DNA of 36,494 bases from Bacteroidales bacterium (GCA_025355465.1 JANXZO010000068.1:1-36494); one strand, 5' to 3'; shown: positions 15,887-23,601, numbered from the stretch's first letter. The notes: generated by a model not told the origin, from the letters alone. Numbers and translations are program-made.

Positions 15887-17472
15887 GTCTAAAAAACACT
15901 GGCTTACTAATCGGACTGTGCCTGATCATCCTCTCTCCTGCTGTTGCACAGATTTCTCCGGGCGAACTGTCTGCTGCCCATGCACACCTTGAAGGCATGT
16001 CGAACTGCACCAAGTGCCATTCACTCGGTGCAAAGATCGCCAACGAAAAGTGCCTTGCGTGCCACACCGAAATAAAGGCACATGTGGATCAAAAAACGGG
16101 CTACCATGCCTCGCCCGAAGTCAGGGGGAAAAGTTGCATTACGTGTCACAGCGACCACCATGGCCGGAATTTCCAGCTTGTTCGTTTTGCCAAAGAGAAA
16201 TTCGATCATGGCATTACCGGATTTAAACTATCCGGCGAACATGCAAAAAAACAATGTGCTGAATGCCACAAGCCGGCATTTATCAGCAATCCCGCCATCA
16301 AGAAAAAGAAGTTCACCTACCTGGGTCTCAATCCTGAATGTTTAAAATGCCATGAAGATTATCACCAGAAAACACTTGCCCAAAAATGTTCAAACTGCCA
16401 CGACTTTGATGCATTTAAGCCTGCTACACTATTTAAACATGAGACCACAAAATTCCAGCTTACCGGCAAACATGCTACAGTTCCCTGTCTTTCCTGCCAC
16501 AAAGTTTCCCTGTTAAACGGTAAAAAATTCCAGGAGTTTGCCGGAATAAAATTCCAAAGCTGTTCCAACTGCCATGCCGACCCGCACCACAATCAATTCG
16601 GACCCAATTGCAGCAGTTGTCACACAGGAGAGTCTTTTCATGCGGTAAAAGGCATTGCCAACTTCGACCATTCAAAAACCAAATTCCTGTTGGAGGATAA
16701 ACATAAGACGCTGGCCTGTGTTCAATGCCACAAGGCAAACCTTACCGATCCTGTAAAGCACGACAAATGTACCGACTGTCACAAAGATTATCATGACGGA
16801 CAGTTTATGAAAGATGGTGTGGTAGAAAACTGCAATGCTTGTCACAGCACAAAAGGATTTAAAGAGACTTCGTACACAATTGAAAAGCACAACAGCGGAA
16901 AATTTCCGCTGTTGGGATCGCATCTAGCCACTCCATGTATCACCTGTCACAAGAAACAGGAAAAATGGAAATTCAGGGAGATCGGCATCCGTTGTATAGA
17001 TTGTCACGAGAACATTCACAAGCAATTCATCAACGAGAAATATTATCCGGATTACAGTTGCCAGAGCTGTCATAACAACGAAACCTGGAAATCCGTCAGT
17101 TTCGACCATTCGAAAACAGCCTTTATCCTCACGGGTCCGCATGAGAAACAGACCTGCCGTACCTGTCACTTCAGGAAAGATGCATCCGGGCAGGAGATTC
17201 AGAAATTTACCGATATGGCGGCCAATTGTACCAGCTGCCACACAGACATTCATGCCAAGCAGTTTGAAGTTACAGGAGTAACCAACTGCCTGCGTTGTCA
17301 TGCTTCGAACACATGGAAAATTGTAACGTTTGATCACAATAAAACTGCCTTCAAACTTGATGGCAAACATGAGAAAGTTGCCTGTATCAAGTGCCACAAA
17401 CCGGTTATCAAAGATCAAAAAACATTTGTACTGTATAAAACAAACAAATTGAGATGCGAAAACTGTCATTGA
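15883..17472 (+). CDS. 20-heme c-type cytochrome
   Basis: Exported protein of 529 residues with a signal peptide (cleavage near AVAQ, residue 22). I count 20 CxxCH motifs, the last at the very C-terminus (CENCH then stop). The sequence repeats FDHSKTxFxLTGKH-type segments followed by CxxCHK and CxxCHxDxH, a pattern of large periplasmic multiheme cytochromes. Extra histidines in each unit can be distal ligands, so most hemes are probably bis-His. It starts in an ATGA overlap with the flavoprotein stop. Probable role: a periplasmic relay between the inner-membrane complex and the outer-membrane proteins encoded next. Confidence 0.93.
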   Translation: MSLKNTGLLIGLCLIILSPAVAQISPGELSAAHAHLEGMSNCTKCHSLGAKIANEKCLACHTEIKAHVDQKTGYHASPEVRGKSCITCHSDHHGRNFQLVRFAKEKFDHGITGFKLSGEHAKKQCAECHKPAFISNPAIKKKKFTYLGLNPECLKCHEDYHQKTLAQKCSNCHDFDAFKPATLFKHETTKFQLTGKHATVPCLSCHKVSLLNGKKFQEFAGIKFQSCSNCHADPHHNQFGPNCSSCHTGESFHAVKGIANFDHSKTKFLLEDKHKTLACVQCHKANLTDPVKHDKCTDCHKDYHDGQFMKDGVVENCNACHSTKGFKETSYTIEKHNSGKFPLLGSHLATPCITCHKKQEKWKFREIGIRCIDCHENIHKQFINEKYYPDYSCQSCHNNETWKSVSFDHSKTAFILTGPHEKQTCRTCHFRKDASGQEIQKFTDMAANCTSCHTDIHAKQFEVTGVTNCLRCHASNTWKIVTFDHNKTAFKLDGKHEKVACIKCHKPVIKDQKTFVLYKTNKLRCENCH

Positions 17473-19841
17473 TCATCGTGCTAGCATTTGTTTTCATGTC
17501 GGTTGCAATGGTCTCCCCGACCCCGTCGCCCCATGGTGACGATTTCAAAATCAGCTGCGACGTTTGCCACAGTTCAAAAGGGTGGAAACTTGACAAGGAG
17601 ATATACTCCTTCGACCACAATACAACAGCTTTGCCCCTGACCGGGCAACATAAGCAGGTCGATTGCAAAAGCTGCCATCCCACCCTGGTATTCAAGGATG
17701 CAAAGACGAGTTGTGTAGATTGTCATACCGATATGCATAACCAGACTGTAGGCCCGGATTGTTCGCGTTGCCACACCACCAATTCGTGGATCGTAGAGAA
17801 CACTACGGAAATGCATCAGCGAAGCAGATTTCCGCTCACAGGTCCACACTATGCAACCGATTGCGGAAATTGCCACAAATCGGCCTCTCTGCTGCGTTTT
17901 GAGCCCCTCGGAGTGGAATGTTACGATTGTCATTCTGCCAATTACAACTCGACGACACAACCTAACCACGTTCAGGGTAACTACTCCAAGAACTGCATCG
18001 AATGTCATTCCCTGACCAGCATGACCTGGAGCAGTTCGAACATTGACCATTCTTTCTTCCCGTTAACCGGAGGACATGCCATCGGTGACTGTTATAAATG
18101 TCATACCAACGGAACCTTCAATGGTCTTTCGAAGGAATGCGTTACATGCCATCTTACCACGTATAACAATACCAACAACCCTAACCACGCCAATGCCGGT
18201 TTCTCAACAAACTGCGCGCAGTGCCATACCACGGCCGCCGGTTGGTCGCCTGCCACATTTGACCACTCCAAATTCCCACTAACGCTTGGTCATGCCGTGA
18301 GTCCGTGCACAAAATGTCACATAAACGGCACATATCCCAACACCCCGACCGCCTGTGTTGCCTGTCATCAGACAACCTACAACGCCACTACCAATCCGAA
18401 CCATACCACTGCACAGTTCTCAACAGATTGCCAGCAATGCCACACCACCAATCCGGGGTGGACACCAGCCAACTATGATCACAACATTTTCCCGCTCACC
18501 AGCGGACATGCCGTGAGCCCCTGCACCAAATGCCATCCAAACAATATCTACACCAATACTCCCAACCAATGCGTGGGATGCCACCTGACAAATTATAACG
18601 CCACTACCAACCCAAATCATATTACCATCAACCTGCCAACAACCTGCGCAGATTGCCATACAACAAACCCCGGATGGAAACCCGCCCAGTTCGCAATTCA
18701 CGATGCACAGTTCTTCCCGATCTATTCAGGAAAACACAACAACACCTGGACCCAGTGCACTGAGTGTCATCCCAATACCAGCAACTACGCACAATTCACG
18801 TGCATCGACTGTCACGACCACAATAAAACTGACATGGACAACAAGCATAACGGTGTTGGCGGTTATGCCTATAACAGTCCGGCCTGCTACAGTTGTCACC
18901 CGACTGGCAGCGGCCAGGGTGGGTTTAACCACAACAACGGGTTCCCGCTCACGGGGGCACACCTGACCACCCCATGCAGCAGTTGTCATATAAATGGATA
19001 TGCAGGGACCTCCACCGTTTGTTCAGATTGCCATATCAGCAACTACAACCAAACGACCAATCCGAACCATACGGCCATCGGCATTGCCAACACCTGCAAC
19101 ACCTGCCATACGACAAACCCGGGATGGAAACCGGCAACGTTCCCGACACATGGTAACTATTACCAGCTCACCGGGGCCCATGCCACCATCGCAAACAACT
19201 GTGTTGCCTGTCACAACGGGAACTACAGTCAAACACCGAACACCTGCGTGGGATGTCATCAGACCAACTACAACCAGACTACAAACCCGGTTCACACGGC
19301 TGCAGGTATTGCCACCACTTGTGCCAACTGTCATACAACCAACCCGGGCTGGTCACCTGCTACATATCCGGTTCACAATAACCTTATCGGTTACCACCTT
19401 ACCCTTGCCAGCAATTGCAATGCTTGTCACAGTTCGGGTTATACCAACACACCCACGCTGTGTATTGGCTGTCATCAAAACGATTATAACAACACCAATA
19501 ATCCGCCGCACGCTTCTGCACAATTTCCTACAACCTGCGCTGATTGTCACACGCAGAGTGTATGGGTACCTTCTACCTTTAATCACGACGGACAATATTT
19601 CCCGATTTATTCAGGAAAACATAATGGAAAATGGACATTATGTTCCGATTGTCATACGAATTCATCCAATTACTCCGTTTTCAGTTGCATCGACTGTCAT
19701 ACGCATAGTCAGGCAACAACAAACAACCAACACAGCGGCGTTCCGGGATATTCCTACAACAGTCTTGCCTGCTACCAATGTCACCCGACAGGAAATGCCG
19801 GAAAAATGATAAAGATCATCGACCCTCAAAGAAAGGAATAA
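17454..19841 (+). CDS. 31-heme c-type cytochrome built from three-heme modules
   Basis: An exported 795-residue protein with a signal peptide (MRKLSLIIVLAFVFMSVAMVS). I count 31 CxxCH motifs. Residues 35-185 form a seven-heme head also present in the 13-heme protein at 21503. After it come three modules of about 72 residues with three hemes each, a distinct three-heme unit (417-492), three more modules, and the distinct unit again (712-782), followed by a basic tail. Module consensus: FPLTxGHAVxPCTKCH, then CVxCHxTxYN, then CxxCHTTNPGW. It is rich in Asn, Thr, Gly and Pro, as in surface proteins. Its start overlaps the 20-heme gene by 19 bases. Likely a long-range outer-surface electron conductor; localisation is inferred. 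Confidence 0.93.
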   Translation: MRKLSLIIVLAFVFMSVAMVSPTPSPHGDDFKISCDVCHSSKGWKLDKEIYSFDHNTTALPLTGQHKQVDCKSCHPTLVFKDAKTSCVDCHTDMHNQTVGPDCSRCHTTNSWIVENTTEMHQRSRFPLTGPHYATDCGNCHKSASLLRFEPLGVECYDCHSANYNSTTQPNHVQGNYSKNCIECHSLTSMTWSSSNIDHSFFPLTGGHAIGDCYKCHTNGTFNGLSKECVTCHLTTYNNTNNPNHANAGFSTNCAQCHTTAAGWSPATFDHSKFPLTLGHAVSPCTKCHINGTYPNTPTACVACHQTTYNATTNPNHTTAQFSTDCQQCHTTNPGWTPANYDHNIFPLTSGHAVSPCTKCHPNNIYTNTPNQCVGCHLTNYNATTNPNHITINLPTTCADCHTTNPGWKPAQFAIHDAQFFPIYSGKHNNTWTQCTECHPNTSNYAQFTCIDCHDHNKTDMDNKHNGVGGYAYNSPACYSCHPTGSGQGGFNHNNGFPLTGAHLTTPCSSCHINGYAGTSTVCSDCHISNYNQTTNPNHTAIGIANTCNTCHTTNPGWKPATFPTHGNYYQLTGAHATIANNCVACHNGNYSQTPNTCVGCHQTNYNQTTNPVHTAAGIATTCANCHTTNPGWSPATYPVHNNLIGYHLTLASNCNACHSSGYTNTPTLCIGCHQNDYNNTNNPPHASAQFPTTCADCHTQSVWVPSTFNHDGQYFPIYSGKHNGKWTLCSDCHTNSSNYSVFSCIDCHTHSQATTNNQHSGVPGYSYNSLACYQCHPTGNAGKMIKIIDPQRKE
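18048..19799 (+). repeat. Tandem three-heme coding modules
   Basis: Modules of about 215 bases lie at roughly 18048-18263, 18264-18479, 18480-18701, 18930-19148, 19149-19373 and 19374-19586. Variant terminal units lie at about 18702-18929 and 19587-19799. The order (three modules plus terminal unit, twice) points to duplication of a 12-heme block. Boundaries are mine and are set on the FPLTxGH segment. Confidence 0.8.
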
Positions 19842-19852
19842 ACAGAAAAATA

Positions 19853-21481
19853 ATGAGATATGTAATTCTGATCACCTTGCTTGTTTGTTCCAGTTTTCAA
19901 CTAACTGGTCAAACACCCGGAAAACCTGTTGAAGGAGCTGTCTCTTATATCTCTTCCCAGAGTATATACGTGAAATTCCCTTCAACAGCGGGCATCGCTA
20001 TCGGAGACACACTTTATACTTCGCGTAACAACAGAAGAACGCCTGTGCTGAAGGTGCGCGAACTCTCTTCGACCTCCTGTGTTTGCGATCCTATTGGCCA
20101 GCACGATATAAAAATCGCTGACAAACTCCTCGCTTTTCCAAAACAAACGCCGGAAGCAGTGAAGTCAGAGAGCGTACCGGTGGTGCCAATTTCTCCACCT
20201 GTGGTGATTCCCACCGACACGGCGGCAACTTCTGCCATTAAGCCTGCGATAAAATCGAGACAACAAATCACCGGGTATATCTCCGCTTCTTCTTATTCCG
20301 GCTTTTCCAACACACCTGCGGCGAACACTCAACGCATGCAGTACACCCTATCCTTTATCGGAAACAACTTCGGAAACTCTGGCGCCTCTGCAGAGGCTTA
20401 CATCTCTTTTTACCACAATCCTTCCGAATGGGGAGAGGTTCAGAAAGATGTGTTCAACGCCCTCAAAATTTACAGTCTTAATGTAAGCTACGAGTTCAGC
20501 AAGAACTTTAAACTTCTTCTCGGGCGGAAGATCAACCCGCTGATTTCCAATGCAGGGGCGATCGACGGACTTCAATTCGAAATGAAATTCAAACCCATAA
20601 CAATTGGTATTATCGGGGGATCGAGGCCAGATTACCGCGACTACAGTTTTAATTTCAACCTGCTGCAATATGGGGCATACATAGCGCATGAGTTAAAGAA
20701 TAAGAACGGTCCGATGCAAACAACGCTTGCATTCATCCAGCAAAATAATTCCGGCAAGACCGACCGGCGATTTGCCTACCTGCAGCACTCCAACTCTCTG
20801 ATCCCGAATCTTAACTTCTTTGGGTCGGTGGAAGTAGACCTTTACCAAAATGTAATGGACAAGACAGACAGCACTTACAAATCGAGCAGTTTGCCCAAAC
20901 TCTCAAACCTTTACCTGTCGCTGCGGTGGAGGATCATCAGGCAACTCTCTGTTTCGCTTTCTTACAGTGCAAGAACGAACGTGATCTACTACGAGTCGTA
21001 CAAAACATACATCGACCAGCTCATCCAGATGGAGACCACCCAGGGTTACCTTTTCTCTGTGAATTTACGTCCTGTAAACAATCTCACAATCGGTACCACC
21101 ATCGGATACCGTTTCCAGCCCAGTGATCCCAAGCCTTCGAAAAACCTGAATGCTTATGTAACCTACAGCCAGATTCCGGTGCTGGACATATCCGCAACAC
21201 TTACCGCAACGCTTCTCGAAACAAGTTACGTGAGTGGCCAGGTCTACGGATTCGGCATATCGCGCGACCTGTTCAAAGGAAAACTATACGGAGCGCTGAA
21301 CTACCGCTATACAAACTACAAATTTGCAGGCTCGGCCGGATCGCAGGTACAGAACGTGGGTGAAATCAACCTATCCTGGCGGATCATGCGAAAACTCTCA
21401 TGTACCGTTTATTTTGAAGGCACTTTTGAAAAACAGTTCCAGTATCAGCGGATCTATGTGCAGATCACACAACGGTTTTAG
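19853..21481 (+). CDS. Outer-membrane beta-barrel protein of the multiheme locus
   Basis: A 542-residue exported protein with signal peptide MRYVILITLLVCSSFQLTGQ. A small N-terminal domain (about 23-90, VSYISSQSIYVKF to VCDPIG) and a Pro/Val-rich linker (about 110-135) lead to a barrel of some 380 residues with regular amphipathic strands. The barrel ends in an aromatic residue (YVQITQRF), the usual barrel-assembly signal. No heme motifs. It lies between two multiheme cytochrome genes, the arrangement of porin-cytochrome conduits such as MtrAB, but I see no direct similarity to MtrB or PioB. The start at 19853 is chosen for the signal peptide; an earlier in-frame ATG overlaps the upstream gene. 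Confidence 0.85.
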   Translation: MRYVILITLLVCSSFQLTGQTPGKPVEGAVSYISSQSIYVKFPSTAGIAIGDTLYTSRNNRRTPVLKVRELSSTSCVCDPIGQHDIKIADKLLAFPKQTPEAVKSESVPVVPISPPVVIPTDTAATSAIKPAIKSRQQITGYISASSYSGFSNTPAANTQRMQYTLSFIGNNFGNSGASAEAYISFYHNPSEWGEVQKDVFNALKIYSLNVSYEFSKNFKLLLGRKINPLISNAGAIDGLQFEMKFKPITIGIIGGSRPDYRDYSFNFNLLQYGAYIAHELKNKNGPMQTTLAFIQQNNSGKTDRRFAYLQHSNSLIPNLNFFGSVEVDLYQNVMDKTDSTYKSSSLPKLSNLYLSLRWRIIRQLSVSLSYSARTNVIYYESYKTYIDQLIQMETTQGYLFSVNLRPVNNLTIGTTIGYRFQPSDPKPSKNLNAYVTYSQIPVLDISATLTATLLETSYVSGQVYGFGISRDLFKGKLYGALNYRYTNYKFAGSAGSQVQNVGEINLSWRIMRKLSCTVYFEGTFEKQFQYQRIYVQITQRF

Positions 21482-21502
21482 TTAATCCCTGATTCATTCC
21501 GT

Positions 21503-22573
21503 ATGCAGAAAATTTTGTTAGCGGTTATGCTTGCGGTACTGTTCACGTCGGTCATTTCAACCACTCCCACACCCTCGCCCCACGGGGAGAATTTTAAGAT
21601 CAGCTGCGGAGTTTGCCATAGTGCCACAAGCTGGAAACTGGACCCGAAGGTCTATTCATTTGACCACGATAAAACCATCCTTCCATTAACCGGCCAGCAC
21701 AAGCAACTTGGTTGCAGGGCATGCCATCCTTCCCTGGTTTTCAGCGATGCCGGGAACACTTGTATCGACTGCCACACCGACATACACGAGCAGACCACCG
21801 GGGCGGATTGCGGTCGATGCCACACCACCAATTCATGGATCGTTGAAAACACAACGAAGCTACACCAGCAAAGCAGATTTCCGCTTGTCGGAGCGCACTA
21901 TACCGCCGATTGCGGCAGTTGCCATAAGTCGGCCAACAAGCTTCGTTTTGAACCACTGGGAATTGAGTGCTACGACTGCCATCAGCAAAATTACCTTTCG
22001 GCAATAAAGCCCAACCATGTGCTTGGAAAATATTCGAAAAACTGCATTGAATGCCATTACTTCTCTTCATTCTCGTGGATTGGCGCCGGATTCAATCACT
22101 CCTTCTTCCCCCTTACCGGCGGGCACGATCTCCCCGACTGCAGCCGTTGTCATACGAATGGTACTTTCCAGGGACTCTCTCCCGAGTGTGTATCCTGCCA
22201 CTTGAACAACTACAATTCCACTACCAATCCAAACCACGTTACGTCGGGTTTCCCCACTAATTGTTCGCTTTGTCACACCCTTGCTCCCGGATGGAAGCCA
22301 GCCTCCTACACCTCACATGATGCACAGTACTTCCCAATTTATTCAGGCAAGCACCAGGGTACATGGAGCAGTTGCAGTGTTTGCCATACCAACCCTGCCA
22401 ATTTTGCCCAGTTTACCTGCATCGACTGCCATGAACACAACAAGTCGAGCATGGATGGAAAACATGGTGATGTGGGTGGTTATGTGTATTCCAGCCAAGC
22501 GTGCTATCAATGTCATCCCACCGGACAAGGAGGAGGAAAAATGTTTAAAAACATCCGCAGCGGGTATCGTTAA
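21503..22573 (+). CDS. 13-heme c-type cytochrome, short paralogue of the 31-heme protein
   Basis: An exported 356-residue protein with a signal peptide (MQKILLAVMLAVLFTSVIS). I count 13 CxxCH motifs. The seven-heme head (TPSPHGENFKISC onward) aligns residue by residue with that of the 31-heme protein. One three-heme module (FPLTGGHDLPDCSRCH and following) and one terminal unit (YSGKH to CYQCHPTG) complete it. It ends with the same kind of basic tail (GKMFKNI) as the large protein. It begins 21 bases after the barrel gene. It may be the barrel-associated or capping form of the conduit. No clear terminator follows. Confidence 0.93.
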   Translation: MQKILLAVMLAVLFTSVISTTPTPSPHGENFKISCGVCHSATSWKLDPKVYSFDHDKTILPLTGQHKQLGCRACHPSLVFSDAGNTCIDCHTDIHEQTTGADCGRCHTTNSWIVENTTKLHQQSRFPLVGAHYTADCGSCHKSANKLRFEPLGIECYDCHQQNYLSAIKPNHVLGKYSKNCIECHYFSSFSWIGAGFNHSFFPLTGGHDLPDCSRCHTNGTFQGLSPECVSCHLNNYNSTTNPNHVTSGFPTNCSLCHTLAPGWKPASYTSHDAQYFPIYSGKHQGTWSSCSVCHTNPANFAQFTCIDCHEHNKSSMDGKHGDVGGYVYSSQACYQCHPTGQGGGKMFKNIRSGYR

Positions 22574-22620
22574 CAAGTGAGCAACAGGACAATAAAAAAC
22601 CGCCGGACAAACTAAACAAG

Positions 22621-22642
22621 AAATTGTATCTTTGACATAGTT
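22621..22642 (+). CRISPR. Possible partial CRISPR repeat at the cas9 deletion junction
   Basis: The sequence ATTGTATCTTTGACATAG resembles the 3' half of long (46-47 base) type II-C repeats of Bacteroidota as I remember them, which contain a TATCTTTG box. Its first six bases also match the 3' end of the repeat half predicted by the tracrRNA anti-repeat (ending in ATTGTA). It sits where the cas9 homology ends. No second copy is present, so this is only a candidate relic. Confidence 0.35.
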
Positions 22643-22982
22643 TAGGCTCGCAATCATCTTTGAATTGTCCAAAATGAGAATCGAAGTCAATATATTGAGA
22701 ATAGTGTTCGGGTAGAAACCCAATCGTATTGAGGACTAAATGCAGTCTTGAGCGCCTTAATAAATGCCGTTCGCGGAGTCTCCTGACATTTCGGAATTCT
22801 GTCCGCTCCTTAGTTTTTGACACTGAAATTCCCTTTTCAAAGTCACTCAGTGTTCCTTGGTCCATAGGAATGATCCTGGATCCTAGTCCAATGATTTTAC
22901 CCTGTTTTTCGGCGAAGTTTTGATCTAGTAATGCCCATCCGATTGAGTTTGTGCCAAGGTCCAGTCCAAGTATTTTTTTCAT
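22638..22982 (-). pseudogene. cas9: N-terminal fragment of type II-C cas9
   Basis: About 115 residues match the start of Bacteroidota Cas9: the RuvC-I motif ILGLDLGTNSIGWALL with catalytic Asp8, SRIIPMDQ, LSDFEKG, and the Arg-rich bridge helix (FRNVRRLRERHLLRRSRL, about 63-80). After that come GFLPEHYSQ and FGQFKDDCEPKL. Homology then stops; the frame runs on through unrelated bases to 22545, inside the 13-heme gene. REC, HNH, RuvC-II/III and the PAM-interacting domain (over 1,000 residues) are missing, so it cannot be an active nuclease. It is divergent from the tracrRNA. I see no frame break inside the fragment, suggesting a fairly recent deletion or retention for another reason. Confidence 0.9.
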
Positions 22983-23010
22983 ATAGAGAAGGGTTTTAGC
23001 GATTTCATGT

Positions 23011-23018
23011 TATCTTTG
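23011..23018 (+). promoter_or_regulatory. Promoter -7 box of the tracrRNA
   Basis: TATCTTTG precedes the anti-repeat by a few bases, placing the transcript start at about 23023-23026. Confidence 0.6.
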
Positions 23019-23022
23019 CAGT

Positions 23023-23098
23023 ACAATCTAAAGCAATTCACAATAAGGATTATTCCGTTGTGAAAACATTTAAGGCGGCTATCAAGTCGCCTTTTTTT
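23023..23098 (+). ncRNA. tracrRNA of a type II-C CRISPR-Cas system
   Basis: An anti-repeat (ATCTAAAGCAATTCACAA) is followed by a TTCACAA/TTGTGAA stem closing on a loop with TAAGG. Then come a short AAAAC linker and a terminal AAGGCG/CGCCTT hairpin with a T-run that serves as terminator. The order and sequence match type II-C tracrRNAs, including the CACAATAAGG core. It would pair with repeats beginning like TTGTGAATTGCTTTAGAT. It lies about 40 bases from the cas9 fragment, divergently, and looks intact, although no array is present in the window. Confidence 0.83.
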
Positions 23099-23430
23099 TA
23101 TTTATAAAATTGTAAATGATTCAATTTTAGATGATTATGATGACGGATAGCACGCCGTCATTGCTGTCTATCTATTCTTATTTCGAATGCAAGTTACAAA
23201 ACATGTATTTGCAATCAATATATGACAACATTATTTTTCCATATCATTGGAAAAATCTTAAGGCATTGACTTTGCCATACTATATTAATCGGTTTATTCA
23301 CCTTGTTAATTATCAATACCAATTGGGGTTACTTATATTTATCAGAGAAGGTGAAACCAGAAGGTGGGTTCGAATGATTTCTGATAGGACCAAGAATATC
23401 TCGTCCCCTAAAACGTCCCCTGAAAAATCA
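23099..23430. other. AT-rich geneless stretch between tracrRNA and tRNA-Ser
   Basis: About 330 bases, more AT-rich than the flanks. The open frame that crosses it has no recognisable protein features and ends inside the antisense of the tRNA, so I do not call a gene. Near its right end a short imperfect direct repeat (CGTCCCCTAAAA then CGTCCCCTGAAAA, 23402-23426) lies by the tRNA terminator. It may be residue of a deleted CRISPR or mobile segment. Confidence 0.4.
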
Positions 23431-23465
23431 AAAATCCCCGAAACAATAGTGTTTACGGGGATTTT
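23431..23465 (-). terminator. Terminator downstream of tRNA-Ser(UGA)
   Basis: AAAATCCCCG pairs with CGGGGATTTT, with an inner AAACA/TGTTT pairing. On the minus strand the stem is followed by a short T-run. It lies 14 bases past the tRNA 3' end. Confidence 0.75.
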
Positions 23466-23478
23466 CATTGATGGTCAG

Positions 23479-23563
23479 CGGAGAGGGAGGGATTCGAACC
23501 CCCGGAGGCTTGCACCTCAACGGTTTTCAAGACCGCCGCAATCGACCACTCTGCCACCTCTCC
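23479..23563 (-). tRNA. tRNA-Ser (anticodon UGA)
   Basis: Acceptor stem GGAGAGG paired with CCTCTCC, anticodon stem GCGGT/ACCGT around CTTGAAA giving TGA, a long variable arm, and GGTTCGAATCC. The bases after the discriminator are CTG, so CCA is not encoded, unlike in the tRNA-Ser at 11384. Confidence 0.95.
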
Positions 23564-23601
23564 ATGAATGATTCCGATGCGTATTTTTCTTCAACAGCGT
23601 G

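Noticed and set aside
16924-17469. Minus-strand frame of 181 codons inside the 20-heme gene
   Set aside because: Antisense shadow produced by the biased codons of the multiheme gene.
18048-19799. Repeats in the 31-heme gene as a CRISPR array or mobile repeat
   Set aside because: The period of about 215 bases is in frame and encodes conserved heme modules; there are no spacers.
18994-19809. Plus-strand frame of 271 codons inside the 31-heme gene
   Set aside because: A frame-shifted reading of the repeated modules, rich in Thr, Arg and Ile with no heme motifs; the overlapping frame holds the CxxCH motifs.
22574-22620. Terminator after the 13-heme gene
   Set aside because: Only an A-rich stretch and a GCCGG run are present; no stable stem with a T-run could be drawn.
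22545-22637. Tail of the cas9 frame as real protein
   Set aside because: Cas9 likeness stops near residue 115; the remaining codons cross the junction and run into the 13-heme gene.
23131-23571. Open frame of 146 codons on the plus strand
   Set aside because: Its C-terminal third is the antisense of tRNA-Ser(UGA) and its terminator; the rest has no protein-like features.
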